Source: Ardenticatenaceae bacterium (GTDB lineage Bacteria; Chloroflexota; Anaerolineae; Promineifilales; Promineifilaceae). Taken from it: a stretch of DNA of 64,000 nt. Shown here piece by piece: positions 27,130 to 35,478 of the stretch. The DNA is taken from contig JASJCR010000019.1 of assembly GCA_030065875.1 (NCBI GenBank), positions 62,001 through 126,000 of the forward strand, given 5' to 3'. The notes under the pieces were generated by a model, which saw only the letters and a program-made list of their open reading frames with translations, made no database searches and was not told the origin of the DNA. The stretch's first letter is position 1, and every line of letters begins with the position of its first letter. A program made the position numbers and the translations under genes.

Positions 27130-27966
27130 TCAACCAAGAAACTCGCGTACGTGGCGGTTAAACTTCTCCGGATTTTCGATAAACATAAAATGCTGCCCCC
27201 CTTCCTCCTCTTCAAAGAAAACGACCTGTGAGCCGCCTATTTGCTCGTGGATCCACTGCTGGGATTTCCAGGGCATCAGGCTCACCCGGCCGCTGACGAT
27301 CAGCGTCGGCACGGTAATGGTGGGAATCGTGGCCCGCCAATCCTGATGGCAGTGATTGTAAAGGAGGTCGGCCGCCTGCTGGCGGGGCAGCTTCAGGTTG
27401 ACGTCGATCACCCACTGCTTCATCTCTTCAGATGCGCCACCGGTAAACATCCCCCCGACCAGCCCGGCGCTGGTTGCTTCTCCATCGGGGCCGGCCAGGC
27501 CGTCACACAGCCCCATCACCCCCGGCGCATCAAAGATGGCCCCAGATGCGGTCAGGGTTTCTTCTGACCAGGAGGGATTGGAGGTTAGAAAGGGGGCCTG
27601 ATCGATCAGGATGAGCTTGTCGAGCCGTTCGCTGCCAAACAGCTCCCAATAAGCCCAAATAATCGAACAGCCCATCGAATGACCCATCAGCACCGCATTG
27701 TCGAGATCGAGGGCCAGGATGACGTCGTGGACGTCTTTGGCCAGGCGGTGAATGGAATACCCGCTCTTTACGTTCTCGCTGTCTCCGTGCCCGCGCATGT
27801 CGATGGCCAGGCAATGATACCGATCGCTCAACCCGTCGATCTGATATTTGTACTGCTCGGCCGTTTGCGACCAGCCGGGAATCATGACCAGCGGCTGGCC
27901 GGAACCCGCTTCCAAAATATTCAGGACGGCCCCATCACTGGTTTGGACCTGTATTGCTTCGTACAT
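27130..27966 (-). CDS. Alpha/beta hydrolase
   Basis: 278 residues from the ATG at 27966, chosen because AAGGAAG precedes it. HG-type oxyanion region is MIPGWSQ, the nucleophile elbow is GHSMGCS (Ser about 104), an acid follows in TLIVSGR, and the late histidine is in GGQHFMFIENP. Similar to small-molecule hydrolases or haloperoxidase-like esterases; the substrate is unknown. It lies downstream of coxL on the same strand, separated by a MITE, and may be co-expressed with the cox genes. Confidence 0.85.
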   Translation of the reverse strand: MYEAIQVQTSDGAVLNILEAGSGQPLVMIPGWSQTAEQYKYQIDGLSDRYHCLAIDMRGHGDSENVKSGYSIHRLAKDVHDVILALDLDNAVLMGHSMGCSIIWAYWELFGSERLDKLILIDQAPFLTSNPSWSEETLTASGAIFDAPGVMGLCDGLAGPDGEATSAGLVGGMFTGGASEEMKQWVIDVNLKLPRQQAADLLYNHCHQDWRATIPTITVPTLIVSGRVSLMPWKSQQWIHEQIGGSQVVFFEEEEGGQHFMFIENPEKFNRHVREFLG

Positions 27967-28075
27967 GAATCTGCTTCCTTTCATTGTGTCTGATCGACAA
28001 TCTTATCGATGAGGGTTTCCGATAAATTTATTTATCAGCCAAAAGATCAAAACACGATAAATCGCGTTAAAACCT

Positions 28076-28212
28076 GTCATTCCGAGCGATAGCGAGGAAT
28101 CTCGCCAAGTTGGGCAAAGATCTAGACAGACTACTAAAGCGGATGGTATCAATTCTAGCGAGGGCTAATTTCAATGATAGCTGGCGAGATTCTTCGCTTC
28201 GCTCAGAATGAC
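28076..28212. repeat. MITE-like element of 137 bp with 31-bp terminal inverted repeats
   Basis: GTCATTCCGAGCGATAGCGA... (28076-28107) and its imperfect complement ending ...GCTTCGCTCAGAATGAC (28182-28212) match at roughly 27 of 31 positions. There is no coding capacity. The GTCATTCTGAGCGAAGCGAAGAATCT-type word is a widespread dispersed bacterial repeat. It sits between coxL and the alpha/beta hydrolase. Confidence 0.85.
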
Positions 28213-28229
28213 AAGTAGTCCACAGCATC

Positions 28230-28302
28230 AAGTGAAAGTAAAAAGTGCAATGATGGGTGGTTTTGCAACGCACTTTTCTCTTTACACTTTTTACTTTTAA
28301 CT
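28230..28302. repeat. Inverted microrepeat just after the coxL stop
   Basis: AGTGAAAGTAAAAAGTGCAA (28231-28250) pairs imperfectly with TTGCAACGCACTTTTC...ACACTTTTTACTTTTAACT (28263-28302). In coxL sense the second arm starts two bases after the stop codon. Probably acts as a transcript-end hairpin. Confidence 0.8.
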
Positions 28303-28304
28303 AT

Positions 28305-30764
28305 TTAATCACTCACACCCGCATCGCGCAGCGCCTGCCACACCTTCTGAGGGGTGATCGGTATATCGATATGCCGCACGCCGAGATGCCACAGCGCGTC
28401 TACGACGGCGTTGGCGATCGCCGGAGGTGCACCAACGGTTGGCGATTCTCCCACACCCTTGGCCCCAATCGGATGATGGGGAGAGGGGGTGATGGTGTGC
28501 CCGGTTTCCCACTTGGGCGATTCAACGGCCGTGGGCAGCAGATAGTCGGCAAAGGTGCCGGTCAAACAGGTGCCGTATTCATCATAGACAATTTCTTCAA
28601 ACATGGCCGGCGCCAAACCCATGGTCAGGCCGCCGTGGACCTGCCCTTCAACAACCAGCGGATTGATGATGTTGCCGCAGTCGTCGATGGCCACAAAGCG
28701 GCGAATGTGTACCTCACCGGTTCCTTTGTCAACGTCCACCACGCAAATATAGCTGCCGAAAGGAAAAGTCAGGTTTGGTGGATTGTAGTAGTCGGTCGCT
28801 TCCAGACCGGCTTCCAAATCATCCGGATGATTGGTATACGCCGCAAAAGCGATATCCTGGATTGTTTTGGCCTGATCGGGAGATCCTTTGACCTGCCACT
28901 GGTTGACGTTCCATTCGAGATCTTCTTCACTGGCTTCGAGCAGATGGGCGGCGATTTTTTTCGCTTTGGCCCGGATTTTACGGGCGGCCATGGCCGCGGC
29001 CGCGCCGGCGGTTGGCGTGGAACGGCTGGCGTAGGTGCCCAGACCGTAGGGGGCGGTATCGGTGTCCCCCTCTTCCACTTCGATATCGTTGGCGGGAATG
29101 CCCAGCTCCTGGGCGATAATTTGAGCGTACGTTGTCTCGTGCCCCTGCCCCTGGGATTTAGTGCCAAAGCGGGCGATCGCTTTTCCGGTGGGGTGGATGC
29201 GAATTTCGGCCGAATCAAACATTTTGATGCCCAAAATATCGTAATCCTTGGCCGGACCGGCTCCAACCACCTCGGTAAAGCTGGAAATGCCGATCCCCAT
29301 TAGCTCGCCACGCTCCCGTTTTTCAGCCTGTTCCCGGCGCAGCTCATCATAGCCGATCATGTCCATCGCCTTTTTGAGCGCGGCCGGATAGTTGCCGCTA
29401 TCATACTCCCAGCCGGTGGCTGATTTATAGGGGAACTGCTCCGGCTGGATAAAGTTTTGCATGCGGTATTCGGCCGGATCGATTCCCAAATCATGGGCCA
29501 TCATGTCGGTCAGCCGCTCGATCATGTGCACCGCTTCGGTCACCCGGAAAGAGCAGCGGTAAGCCACCCCACCGGGTGGTTTGGTGGTGTATACGGCGTC
29601 GAAATTCACGTGGGTGGCCTCAATATCATACGAGCCGGAGCAAATGCTAAACAGGCCGGCCGGAAATTTGCTAGGATTGGCGGCCGCATCTGCCGCGCCG
29701 TGATCGGCCAATCCATTGACCCGCAGCCCGACAAGTTTTCCGTTTTCATCGGCCGCGAGTTCCGCCTCGAGGTGATAATCCCGGGCAAAACTATCCGCCT
29801 GGAGATTTTCGCTCCGATCTTCGATCCATTTGACCGGTTTACCGAGCAGCAGACTGGCCACTGCGCCAATGACATACCCTGGATAAACCGGCACCTTGCC
29901 GCCAAACCCGCCGCCGATATCCGGTGAAATAATTTGAATTTTATGCTCTGGTAACCCGGTCACCAGGGCAAAAACGGTGCGAATGGCGTGTGGAGCCTGA
30001 GTCGTCATGTAGATCTGCATTTTTTCGGTGGCCGGGTTGTAGTTGGCCACCATGCCGCATGTCTCAATGGAAGCGACATGAATGCGCGGGATGTGCATAT
30101 ACTGTTTGACAACGTGTTTGGCATTGGCAAATACTTCATCAGTGGCCGCCTGATCGCCAACTTCCCAATGCCAAATGCGGTTGGTTTGCACTTCTTTGTC
30201 GGTGCGCACAATCGTTTCATCTTCAAGGGCCTTAAAGGGATCAACAACCGCATCGAGGGGATCATAATCGACAAAAATATTTTCGACGGCATCAGCCGCG
30301 ATATAGCGATCGGTAGCGATAACCGCACACACCTCCTGGGCGTAGTAAACCACTTTTTCAGTTGGCAGAACCATTTGTGTATCTGACATCAGGGTAGGCA
30401 TCCAGTGCAGACCATGAGCTTCCAGATCTTTACCGGTGATCACCGCCAGAACCCCATCCATTTCCAGGGCTGCGCTGGCATCGATATCGAGAATTTTGGC
30501 GTGGGCATATGGACTGCGCACGATATCCATATACAGCATACCGGGCAGCTTGACGTCATCTACGTACTGCCCTCTTCCCTGAATAAAACGCGGGTCTTCT
30601 TTGCGCTTCATGCGGTGACCCATACCGCATACTTCCGGCGGCGTGGTCACGGCGATCTGTTCTGTGGTTTCCACCTTGGCCGAGGCTCCTTCGGGGACCG
30701 GATGTTTTACTTCAACGCGATCATCTACGTGACGGGGTTTGTTTGGATCGTGATAAACGGTCAT
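28305..30764 (-). CDS. coxL: Aerobic CO dehydrogenase large subunit, form I
   Basis: Molybdenum-copper subunit oxidising CO to CO2 with water. 819 residues, usual length. The decisive active-site loop AYRCSFR (about residues 399-405) is the form I signature; its cysteine holds the Cu-S-Mo centre. GGGFGGK and the C-terminal GAKGVGE are also present. It overlaps coxS by four bases (ATGA). The order D-E-G-M-S-L on this strand supports a complete structural plus maturation operon. Confidence 0.97.
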   Translation of the reverse strand: MTVYHDPNKPRHVDDRVEVKHPVPEGASAKVETTEQIAVTTPPEVCGMGHRMKRKEDPRFIQGRGQYVDDVKLPGMLYMDIVRSPYAHAKILDIDASAALEMDGVLAVITGKDLEAHGLHWMPTLMSDTQMVLPTEKVVYYAQEVCAVIATDRYIAADAVENIFVDYDPLDAVVDPFKALEDETIVRTDKEVQTNRIWHWEVGDQAATDEVFANAKHVVKQYMHIPRIHVASIETCGMVANYNPATEKMQIYMTTQAPHAIRTVFALVTGLPEHKIQIISPDIGGGFGGKVPVYPGYVIGAVASLLLGKPVKWIEDRSENLQADSFARDYHLEAELAADENGKLVGLRVNGLADHGAADAAANPSKFPAGLFSICSGSYDIEATHVNFDAVYTTKPPGGVAYRCSFRVTEAVHMIERLTDMMAHDLGIDPAEYRMQNFIQPEQFPYKSATGWEYDSGNYPAALKKAMDMIGYDELRREQAEKRERGELMGIGISSFTEVVGAGPAKDYDILGIKMFDSAEIRIHPTGKAIARFGTKSQGQGHETTYAQIIAQELGIPANDIEVEEGDTDTAPYGLGTYASRSTPTAGAAAAMAARKIRAKAKKIAAHLLEASEEDLEWNVNQWQVKGSPDQAKTIQDIAFAAYTNHPDDLEAGLEATDYYNPPNLTFPFGSYICVVDVDKGTGEVHIRRFVAIDDCGNIINPLVVEGQVHGGLTMGLAPAMFEEIVYDEYGTCLTGTFADYLLPTAVESPKWETGHTITPSPHHPIGAKGVGESPTVGAPPAIANAVVDALWHLGVRHIDIPITPQKVWQALRDAGVSD

Positions 30765-31249
30765 GCCGCTACCTCCTCTTGCTGCAGCTTTTCGGCCGCA
30801 TACTGGATCGCTTCGACGATTTTGTTATAGCCGGTGCAGCGACACAAATTCCCCGATATGCCCCAGCGAATTTCATCCTCCGTGGGGTTGGGGTTTTTAC
30901 TCAGCAGATGTTTGGCGCTCATTAACATCCCTGGGGTGCAGTAACCGCACTGCAGCCCGTGTTTTTCCCAGAATCCCTCCTGCAGCGGATGAAGCTGGCC
31001 TCCTTCGGCCATTCCTTCAACCGTATCGACTTCCGCCCCGTTGGCCTGCACGGCGAACATGGTACAGCTTTTAACCGCCCGGCCGTTGATCAGCACCGTA
31101 CACGCCCCACAGCTAGTGGTGTCGCAGCCGATATGGGTGCCGGTTAAGTCAAGATTTTCGCGAATAAAGTGCACCAGCAGCAGGCGCGAGTCGACCTCTG
31201 CGCTGTGATCGGTGCCGTTGACGCTGATTGTGATTGAATGTTTGCTCAT
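30761..31249 (-). CDS. coxS: Aerobic CO dehydrogenase small subunit, [2Fe-2S]
   Basis: 162 residues. First cluster site [19 protein letters not shown] (about 41-59), second [12 protein letters not shown] and NLCRCTGYN (about 105-145). Carries electrons from CoxL to CoxM. GGAG lies upstream of the start; the coxL ATG overlaps its stop. The poly-basic start [12 protein letters not shown] is typical of the family. Confidence 0.96.
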   Translation of the reverse strand: MSKHSITISVNGTDHSAEVDSRLLLVHFIRENLDLTGTHIGCDTTSCGACTVLINGRAVKSCTMFAVQANGAEVDTVEGMAEGGQLHPLQEGFWEKHGLQCGYCTPGMLMSAKHLLSKNPNPTEDEIRWGISGNLCRCTGYNKIVEAIQYAAEKLQQEEVAA

Positions 31250-31261
31250 GATATCTCCGGA

Positions 31262-31431
31262 TAGATACGAAATACGAGATACGAAATACGAGATACGAAA
31301 TACGAAATACGAGATGCGAGATACGAGATGCGAAATACGGTAGGCTAATTTTTTAATCGCGATGTTCTATTTAAAATATTTCAACACAGATCACCTAATT
31401 TCGTATTTCCAATTTCGTCATTCGTGTTTCA
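31262..31431. repeat. Inverted microrepeat between coxM stop and coxS
   Basis: On the plus strand 31262-31340 is a tandem array of GATACGAAATACGA-type words, and 31398-31431 carries the complement (TTTCGTATTTCC, TTTCGTCATTCG). In gene sense one arm starts at the coxM stop codon and the other ends against the coxS ribosome site, so the element fills the whole intercistronic gap. Confidence 0.88.
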
Positions 31432-32292
31432 ATTTGCTCTTTCCATCGCCTTGCGAATTGTCCTTTTTACCATCACGCGGGTCAGGTCCCGTTTGTATGC
31501 CACTGAACCGCGCAGATCCTGAGAGGGATCACACTCAGCGGCCGCGGCTTGACCGGCCGCTTCAATGACATCATCGGTCAATGTTTGACCGACCAGGGCC
31601 TGTTCGGCATTTTTGGCGCGCATGGGCACCGGGCTGACGTTGGTCAGGCCGATGCGGGCGGCCGTGCAGGTGCCGCCGCTCATGGTCAGCTGTACGGCCG
31701 CGGCCGAGATAGCATAATCACCGACTTTGCGCTCGAGTTTGAGATACGCGCCACCGGTTCCTGCAGCCGGGGTGGGAATGCGAATCTCAGTCAGGATTTC
31801 GTTTTCCTCAAGTGAATTTTCAAATAGATCGGTGAAAAAATCGTCTATGGCGATACGCCTGGTGCCGTTGGGGCCGGCCGCCATCACGGTCGCCCCATAG
31901 GCCAACATCACGGCCGGGTGATCGTTGGCCGGATCAGAATGAGCGATATTGCCACCCACGGTGGCCAGATTGCGCACCAGTGGATCAGCGATCACGGCGG
32001 CCGCGTCAGCCAGCAAATGATATTTGCTCTGGACGATATCCGACTCTTCCAGAGCGCTTTCACGGGTCATGGCTCCAATGAGCAAATGGCCGTTTTCTTC
32101 GCGCAAATAAGAGAGCCCATCGATGCGATTGATATCGATCAGCGTGCCGGGCAGGGCAAGACGAAAACGCATGGCAGGGATTAAACTTTGCCCACCGGCC
32201 AGGATCTTAGCCTCGTCACCATGCTCAACGAGAAGGGAGATTGCTTCGGCAAGGGTTTGGGGAGAATGATAATCGAACTCTCCGGGAATCAT
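31429..32292 (-). CDS. coxM: Aerobic CO dehydrogenase medium subunit, FAD-binding
   Basis: 287 residues. FAD loops AGGQSLIPAMRFRLA (about 32-46) and LATVGGNIAHSDPAND (about 103-118) are intact. Oxidised by the respiratory chain, it passes electrons from CoxS to quinone or an acceptor. AAAAAGGAG at the end of the preceding hairpin array serves as ribosome binding site. Its stop lies at the inner edge of the microrepeat before coxS. Confidence 0.95.
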   Translation of the reverse strand: MIPGEFDYHSPQTLAEAISLLVEHGDEAKILAGGQSLIPAMRFRLALPGTLIDINRIDGLSYLREENGHLLIGAMTRESALEESDIVQSKYHLLADAAAVIADPLVRNLATVGGNIAHSDPANDHPAVMLAYGATVMAAGPNGTRRIAIDDFFTDLFENSLEENEILTEIRIPTPAAGTGGAYLKLERKVGDYAISAAAVQLTMSGGTCTAARIGLTNVSPVPMRAKNAEQALVGQTLTDDVIEAAGQAAAAECDPSQDLRGSVAYKRDLTRVMVKRTIRKAMERAN

Positions 32293-32305
32293 GGGGTTGA
32301 ACTCC

Positions 32306-32490
32306 TTTTTAGCACGGTGCTGCGCACCTGTCAGCCCGGCCCTGCGGGCCTTTTAGCTGATAGCTGAAAGGGGCGGAGCCCCGAGCTAAAAGCCGCGCAG
32401 CGGCGTGCTAAAAGAGGCGCAGCCTCGAGCTATCAGGTGCGCAGCACCGTGCTAGTACGCTAACAGGCGCTTTAGCGCCGCGCTCCTCTA
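32306..32490. repeat. Micro-hairpin array B (seven hairpins) between coxG and coxM
   Basis: Seven hairpins of 13-14 nt follow one another: GGTGC-TGC-GCACC, GGCCC-TGC-GGGCC, GGGGC-GGA-GCCCC, GCCGC-GCA-GCGGC, GAGGC-GCA-GCCTC, GGTGC-GCA-GCACC, GGCGC-TTTA-GCGCC. Linkers of nine bases (GAGCTAAAA, GTGCTAAAA, GAGCTATCA) separate hairpins 3 to 6, giving a 22-base period. Hairpins 1 and 2 are inverted relative to 3-6. The coxG stop (32488-32490) lies in the last linker, and the other end merges with the coxM ribosome site. Confidence 0.93.
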
Positions 32491-33153
32491 AAAGAAAATA
32501 AAATAAAAAATCACCAGCACCAGGATGATGCCACCGATGATGAGGGGCAGGCGATATTGGGCCGGTATGAGCTCGCCGGCCACATCTTTGGCTACGTTTA
32601 CGGCCAATTCTGTTTGTGTAGGGGGAACGTATTCAGGGGTTTTGGTTTCAGCAACAGCTTCCGCCACTTCCTCCGCCGCAGCTTCACCGCCGGCCGCGGC
32701 CTTTTCTTTGGCAACCTGAACCTGAAGATAGGCATTGAGCGCTTCCAGACTTTGCTTAATGATAGATTTGGCTGAGGCATCGAGCAGTCGCTGGCCGACG
32801 CTGGCGATTCGGCCGCCGACTTTGGCTTCACCTTGATAAGTCAGGAGGGTGGCATCGCTTTGACCGGTTAAGGATAGAGAGCCGTTGGCTTTTACAAAGC
32901 CGGGAGCTCCTTTGCCATCCACCTCAATATCATAGCTGTTGGGTGGGCTGATATTTGACAGCTTGATGTTGCCGGTAAATTTTCCCTGAACCGGCCCCAC
33001 CTTGATTTTTAATTTGCTTTCGTATTCATTTTCACCGGTTTGGGTGACCCCTTCACCCCCCGGTAAAACAGAGCCCAGCACGTCGGGATCCTGGACCGCT
33101 TCCCAAACCAGGTGTTGGGGGGCATCAAATGTATATTCGCCTTGTAATTTCAT
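32488..33153 (-). CDS. coxG: CO dehydrogenase accessory protein CoxG (SRPBCC, membrane-anchored)
   Basis: 221 residues. N-terminal SRPBCC/START-like domain (residues 1-145; FDAPQHLVWEAVQDPDVLGSVLPG is partly cited by its key words VWEAVQDPDVL and LPG), then an Ala/Glu-rich linker, and a C-terminal membrane helix LIIGGIILVLVIFYFIFF. CoxG family proteins are reported to recruit CODH to the membrane and to contact the quinone. Position between coxE and coxM supports this. Start has AGAAGGAG upstream. Confidence 0.93.
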   Translation of the reverse strand: MKLQGEYTFDAPQHLVWEAVQDPDVLGSVLPGGEGVTQTGENEYESKLKIKVGPVQGKFTGNIKLSNISPPNSYDIEVDGKGAPGFVKANGSLSLTGQSDATLLTYQGEAKVGGRIASVGQRLLDASAKSIIKQSLEALNAYLQVQVAKEKAAAGGEAAAEEVAEAVAETKTPEYVPPTQTELAVNVAKDVAGELIPAQYRLPLIIGGIILVLVIFYFIFF

Positions 33154-33184
33154 AGATATTCTCCTTCTCAGACGACAGACTTCA

Positions 33185-33237
33185 GACCACAGACTACAGC
33201 AACTTTCTCTGAGGTCTGAGGTCTGCAGTCTGTGGTC
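33185..33237. repeat. Inverted repeat straddling the coxE stop codon
   Basis: GACCACAGACT (33185-33195) and AGTCTGTGGTC (33227-33237) are perfect 11-bp arms within longer GACTTCAGACC/GGTCTGAGGTC tracts. In gene sense the first arm codes for the coxE tail (TRPQTADLRPQ) and the second runs from the stop codon (33194-33196) to the coxG ribosome site. Confidence 0.92.
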
Positions 33238-34381
33238 TCGTATTCCCTAACTTCGACAAATGCTCGGCCAGGGTTGAAAGTGTTTGCAAATTATGGATCG
33301 GTAAAAAATCGTCGATGTAGGGCAGGGCGGCTGCCATCCCTTCGACGAGCGGTTGGTATCCTACCCGGCCGGAAAGCGGGTTCAGCCAGATTAAGCGGTG
33401 ACAGCGATGGTGTAAATAGCGCATTTCGCGGCCTAATTCAGAAACATCACCTCGTTCCCAGCCGTCACTCATAATTACCACAATTGCCCCGCGCCGCAAA
33501 ACCCGGCGGCTCCATTCCCGGTTAAACTGCTTAATTGAATCCCCGATTCGGGTGCCGCCCGACCAGTCAACGACATCACGAGCCGCCAAATTGATCGCCT
33601 GATCGATATTTTTGAGTTTGAGCTGCGGGGTGATACGGGTTAGGCGAGTGCCAAAAACAAAAGCTTCCACCGTTTTTAAGCTGTGGGTGACGCTGTAAAA
33701 AAATTGCAGCGTCAGGCGGGCGTACTTTTCCATCGAGCCGCTAATATCGGCCAGCAAGATGAGCGGCCGCTCTTTGATTTTTTTGCTTTGGTAGGCGAGT
33801 TGAAGGGGAGTGCCGTTAAATTTAGCGGCCGCGCGCAGGCAGCGTCGTAAATGCAGCCGCTGTCCCGAATCATCGGCTGTAAAGCGGCGGGTCGTACGCA
33901 GGCTAACTTGCCAGCGCATCTCCTGAATCAGTTTTTTGACGGTTTCCAGTTCTTCAATTGTCAAATGTCCAAAATCTTTGCTTTGCAGCAGTTCACTGCT
34001 GCTAAAGGAGCCTGCCTTGTCGGCAATTTCTAGCGCCTGATCGTTGCGCTTTGCCTTGCTGGCCATGAGCATCGCCAAACTGTATGGATGATTGCGCGGC
34101 CGGTTGTGGCGGGGCGCGACCGGCATTTTTTGACCACGCCCGTTTTTTGTGATGGCCGGCCGCCAGAAGAGGTTAAACAACACCTCAAACAAACGCAAAT
34201 GCTCCTGCCGCATGACCAGGGTGCCTCTGGCAACATAAAAAAACTGTTCTTTCTGGCCCATGTCAACCAGGGTCAACGCCTGGCAAAAATCTTGAGCCTG
34301 GCTCGAGGAGATGGGCAAACCGGCCGCTTTTAGCACCCGGGTAAACTGCAGTGCGTTTGCCAAAAAAAACGAATTGCTCAT
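33194..34381 (-). CDS. coxE: CoxE, VWA-domain CODH maturation protein
   Basis: 395 residues. The C-terminal VWA domain has the metal-ion site LADISGSMEKYA (DxSxS, about residue 212) and a later Thr/Asp pair (GGTRIGDS). CoxE works with the AAA+ protein CoxD to build the Cu-S-Mo centre. The last 15 residues (TRPQTADLRPQRKLL) come from a microrepeat and are unlikely to be ancestral. No clear ribosome site; translation may be coupled to coxD across the stop-centred hairpin. Confidence 0.92.
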   Translation of the reverse strand: MSNSFFLANALQFTRVLKAAGLPISSSQAQDFCQALTLVDMGQKEQFFYVARGTLVMRQEHLRLFEVLFNLFWRPAITKNGRGQKMPVAPRHNRPRNHPYSLAMLMASKAKRNDQALEIADKAGSFSSSELLQSKDFGHLTIEELETVKKLIQEMRWQVSLRTTRRFTADDSGQRLHLRRCLRAAAKFNGTPLQLAYQSKKIKERPLILLADISGSMEKYARLTLQFFYSVTHSLKTVEAFVFGTRLTRITPQLKLKNIDQAINLAARDVVDWSGGTRIGDSIKQFNREWSRRVLRRGAIVVIMSDGWERGDVSELGREMRYLHHRCHRLIWLNPLSGRVGYQPLVEGMAAALPYIDDFLPIHNLQTLSTLAEHLSKLGNTRPQTADLRPQRKLL

Positions 34382-34396
34382 AAAAAATCTTCGTAA

Positions 34397-34438
34397 ATCG
34401 TCAATCCAAAATCGTAAATTAGATTTGGGATTGACGAT
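34397..34438. repeat. Inverted repeat with the coxD stop codon in its loop
   Basis: Arms ATCGTCAATCCAAAATC (34397-34413) and GATTTGGGATTGACGAT (34422-34438) match at 16 of 17 positions. The eight-base loop GTAAATTA contains the coxD stop codon (34419-34421). One arm encodes the residues DRQSQI of CoxD, the other lies in the gap before coxE. Confidence 0.95.
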
Positions 34439-35300
34439 CTTCGACTAGCGGACTCTCCAGAAGCCGCTTGATATCGCTTTTGCGGAGCTTGTCGACATCA
34501 TCCTGGTATTTCAGCACGATGCCCAGCGTCGCTTCAACAACCGCCTGATCAATTTCCTGGGTATTCAAATGGTGAAGCGCCTCAGCCCAATCGAGCGTTT
34601 CCGCGACCCCCGGCAGCTTATACAGCTCTTCATGACGGATCGCCTGAATAAAATGAACGACCTGATCGGCCAAGGCTGAGCTCAGATAAGGGACCTTGCG
34701 ATTGACAATTTCTATCTCTTTTTCGCGTGATGGGTAATCGATCCATTGATAAACACAGCGGCGTTTGAGGGCGTCGTGGATCTCACGAGTGCGGTTGGAA
34801 GTAATTACGACAATGGGCTTGTGGCGAGCGCGCAAGGTACCAATTTCCGGAATTGTAATTTGAAAATCCGACAGCAGTTCAAGTAAAAAACTTTCAAATT
34901 CCTCATCGGCCCGGTCAAGTTCATCAATGAGGAGCACCGGTGGTTTTTGATGGGCTGAATCGATGGCCTGCAGCAGCGGCCGTTTGAGCAAAAACTCTTC
35001 AGAAAAGATATCCGGTTTTTGCTCGTGAGCCTGAATTTCGAGCAGCTGGCGCGGGTAATTCCACTCGTAAACCGCCTGATTAATATCTAAACCTTCGTAA
35101 CATTGTAGACGAATGAGGGGGGTATCAAAAATGCGGGCCAACACTTTGGCAATTTCTGTTTTTCCGACGCCTGGCTCCCCTTCCAAAAAAAGCGCCTTGC
35201 CCATTTTGAGCGCTAAAAACAAGGTGGTACTCAACCCAACATCGGCCAAATAGTCGTGATCATTCAGGATTGCTGTCGTTTCTTCAACCGTGTTAAACAT
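34419..35300 (-). CDS. coxD: CoxD, MoxR-type AAA+ ATPase
   Basis: 293 residues. Walker A GEPGVGKTEIAK (about 40-51), Walker B LLIDELDRAD (about 122-131), sensor ITSNRTREIHDA and arginine-finger region follow. CoxD is the chaperone-like ATPase that helps assemble the Cu-S-Mo active site of form I CODH with CoxE and CoxF. It is the first gene of the operon. No good ribosome site. The tail is encoded by a hairpin arm. Confidence 0.94.
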   Translation of the reverse strand: MFNTVEETTAILNDHDYLADVGLSTTLFLALKMGKALFLEGEPGVGKTEIAKVLARIFDTPLIRLQCYEGLDINQAVYEWNYPRQLLEIQAHEQKPDIFSEEFLLKRPLLQAIDSAHQKPPVLLIDELDRADEEFESFLLELLSDFQITIPEIGTLRARHKPIVVITSNRTREIHDALKRRCVYQWIDYPSREKEIEIVNRKVPYLSSALADQVVHFIQAIRHEELYKLPGVAETLDWAEALHHLNTQEIDQAVVEATLGIVLKYQDDVDKLRKSDIKRLLESPLVEDRQSQI

Positions 35301-35401
35301 TGTATATCTGGCAGAGGACGGTTTTTTTAAGTGAGCACCCTAAATAATGTTTCAAAAGCGCACCGCTAGAATTGGTAAATTGTACAAAACCTGCACGAAA
35401 A

Positions 35402-35421
35402 ATTATACCACACCTTTGGTA
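35402..35421 (-). promoter_or_regulatory. Probable cox operon promoter with overlapping palindrome
   Basis: On the minus strand an extended -10 (TGG then TATAAT, TATAAT at 35402-35407) has no clear -35. TACCA and TGGTA (35406-35410 and 35417-35421) form a palindrome around it, a possible operator. A TTGTACAA palindrome follows in the leader near 35380. Leader length to the coxD ATG would be about 95 bases. Confidence 0.5.
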
Positions 35422-35478
35422 AAAGTATCCAATCAAAATAATATATAGACAATATATGGACTGACCGTTTGATTTTAA

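Noticed and set aside
27985-28304. Insertion sequence
   Set aside because: The 137-bp inverted-repeat element has no transposase frame; it is a MITE-like repeat.
28257-29303. 348-residue plus-strand frame over coxL
   Set aside because: It is antisense to a clearly conserved gene and rich in Gly/Phe/Arg as expected for a shadow frame.
32306-32490. CRISPR array or attC-type integron cassette sites
   Set aside because: The 22-base period has variable stems and constant linkers, the opposite of a CRISPR; there is no integrase and no core GTTRRRY site.
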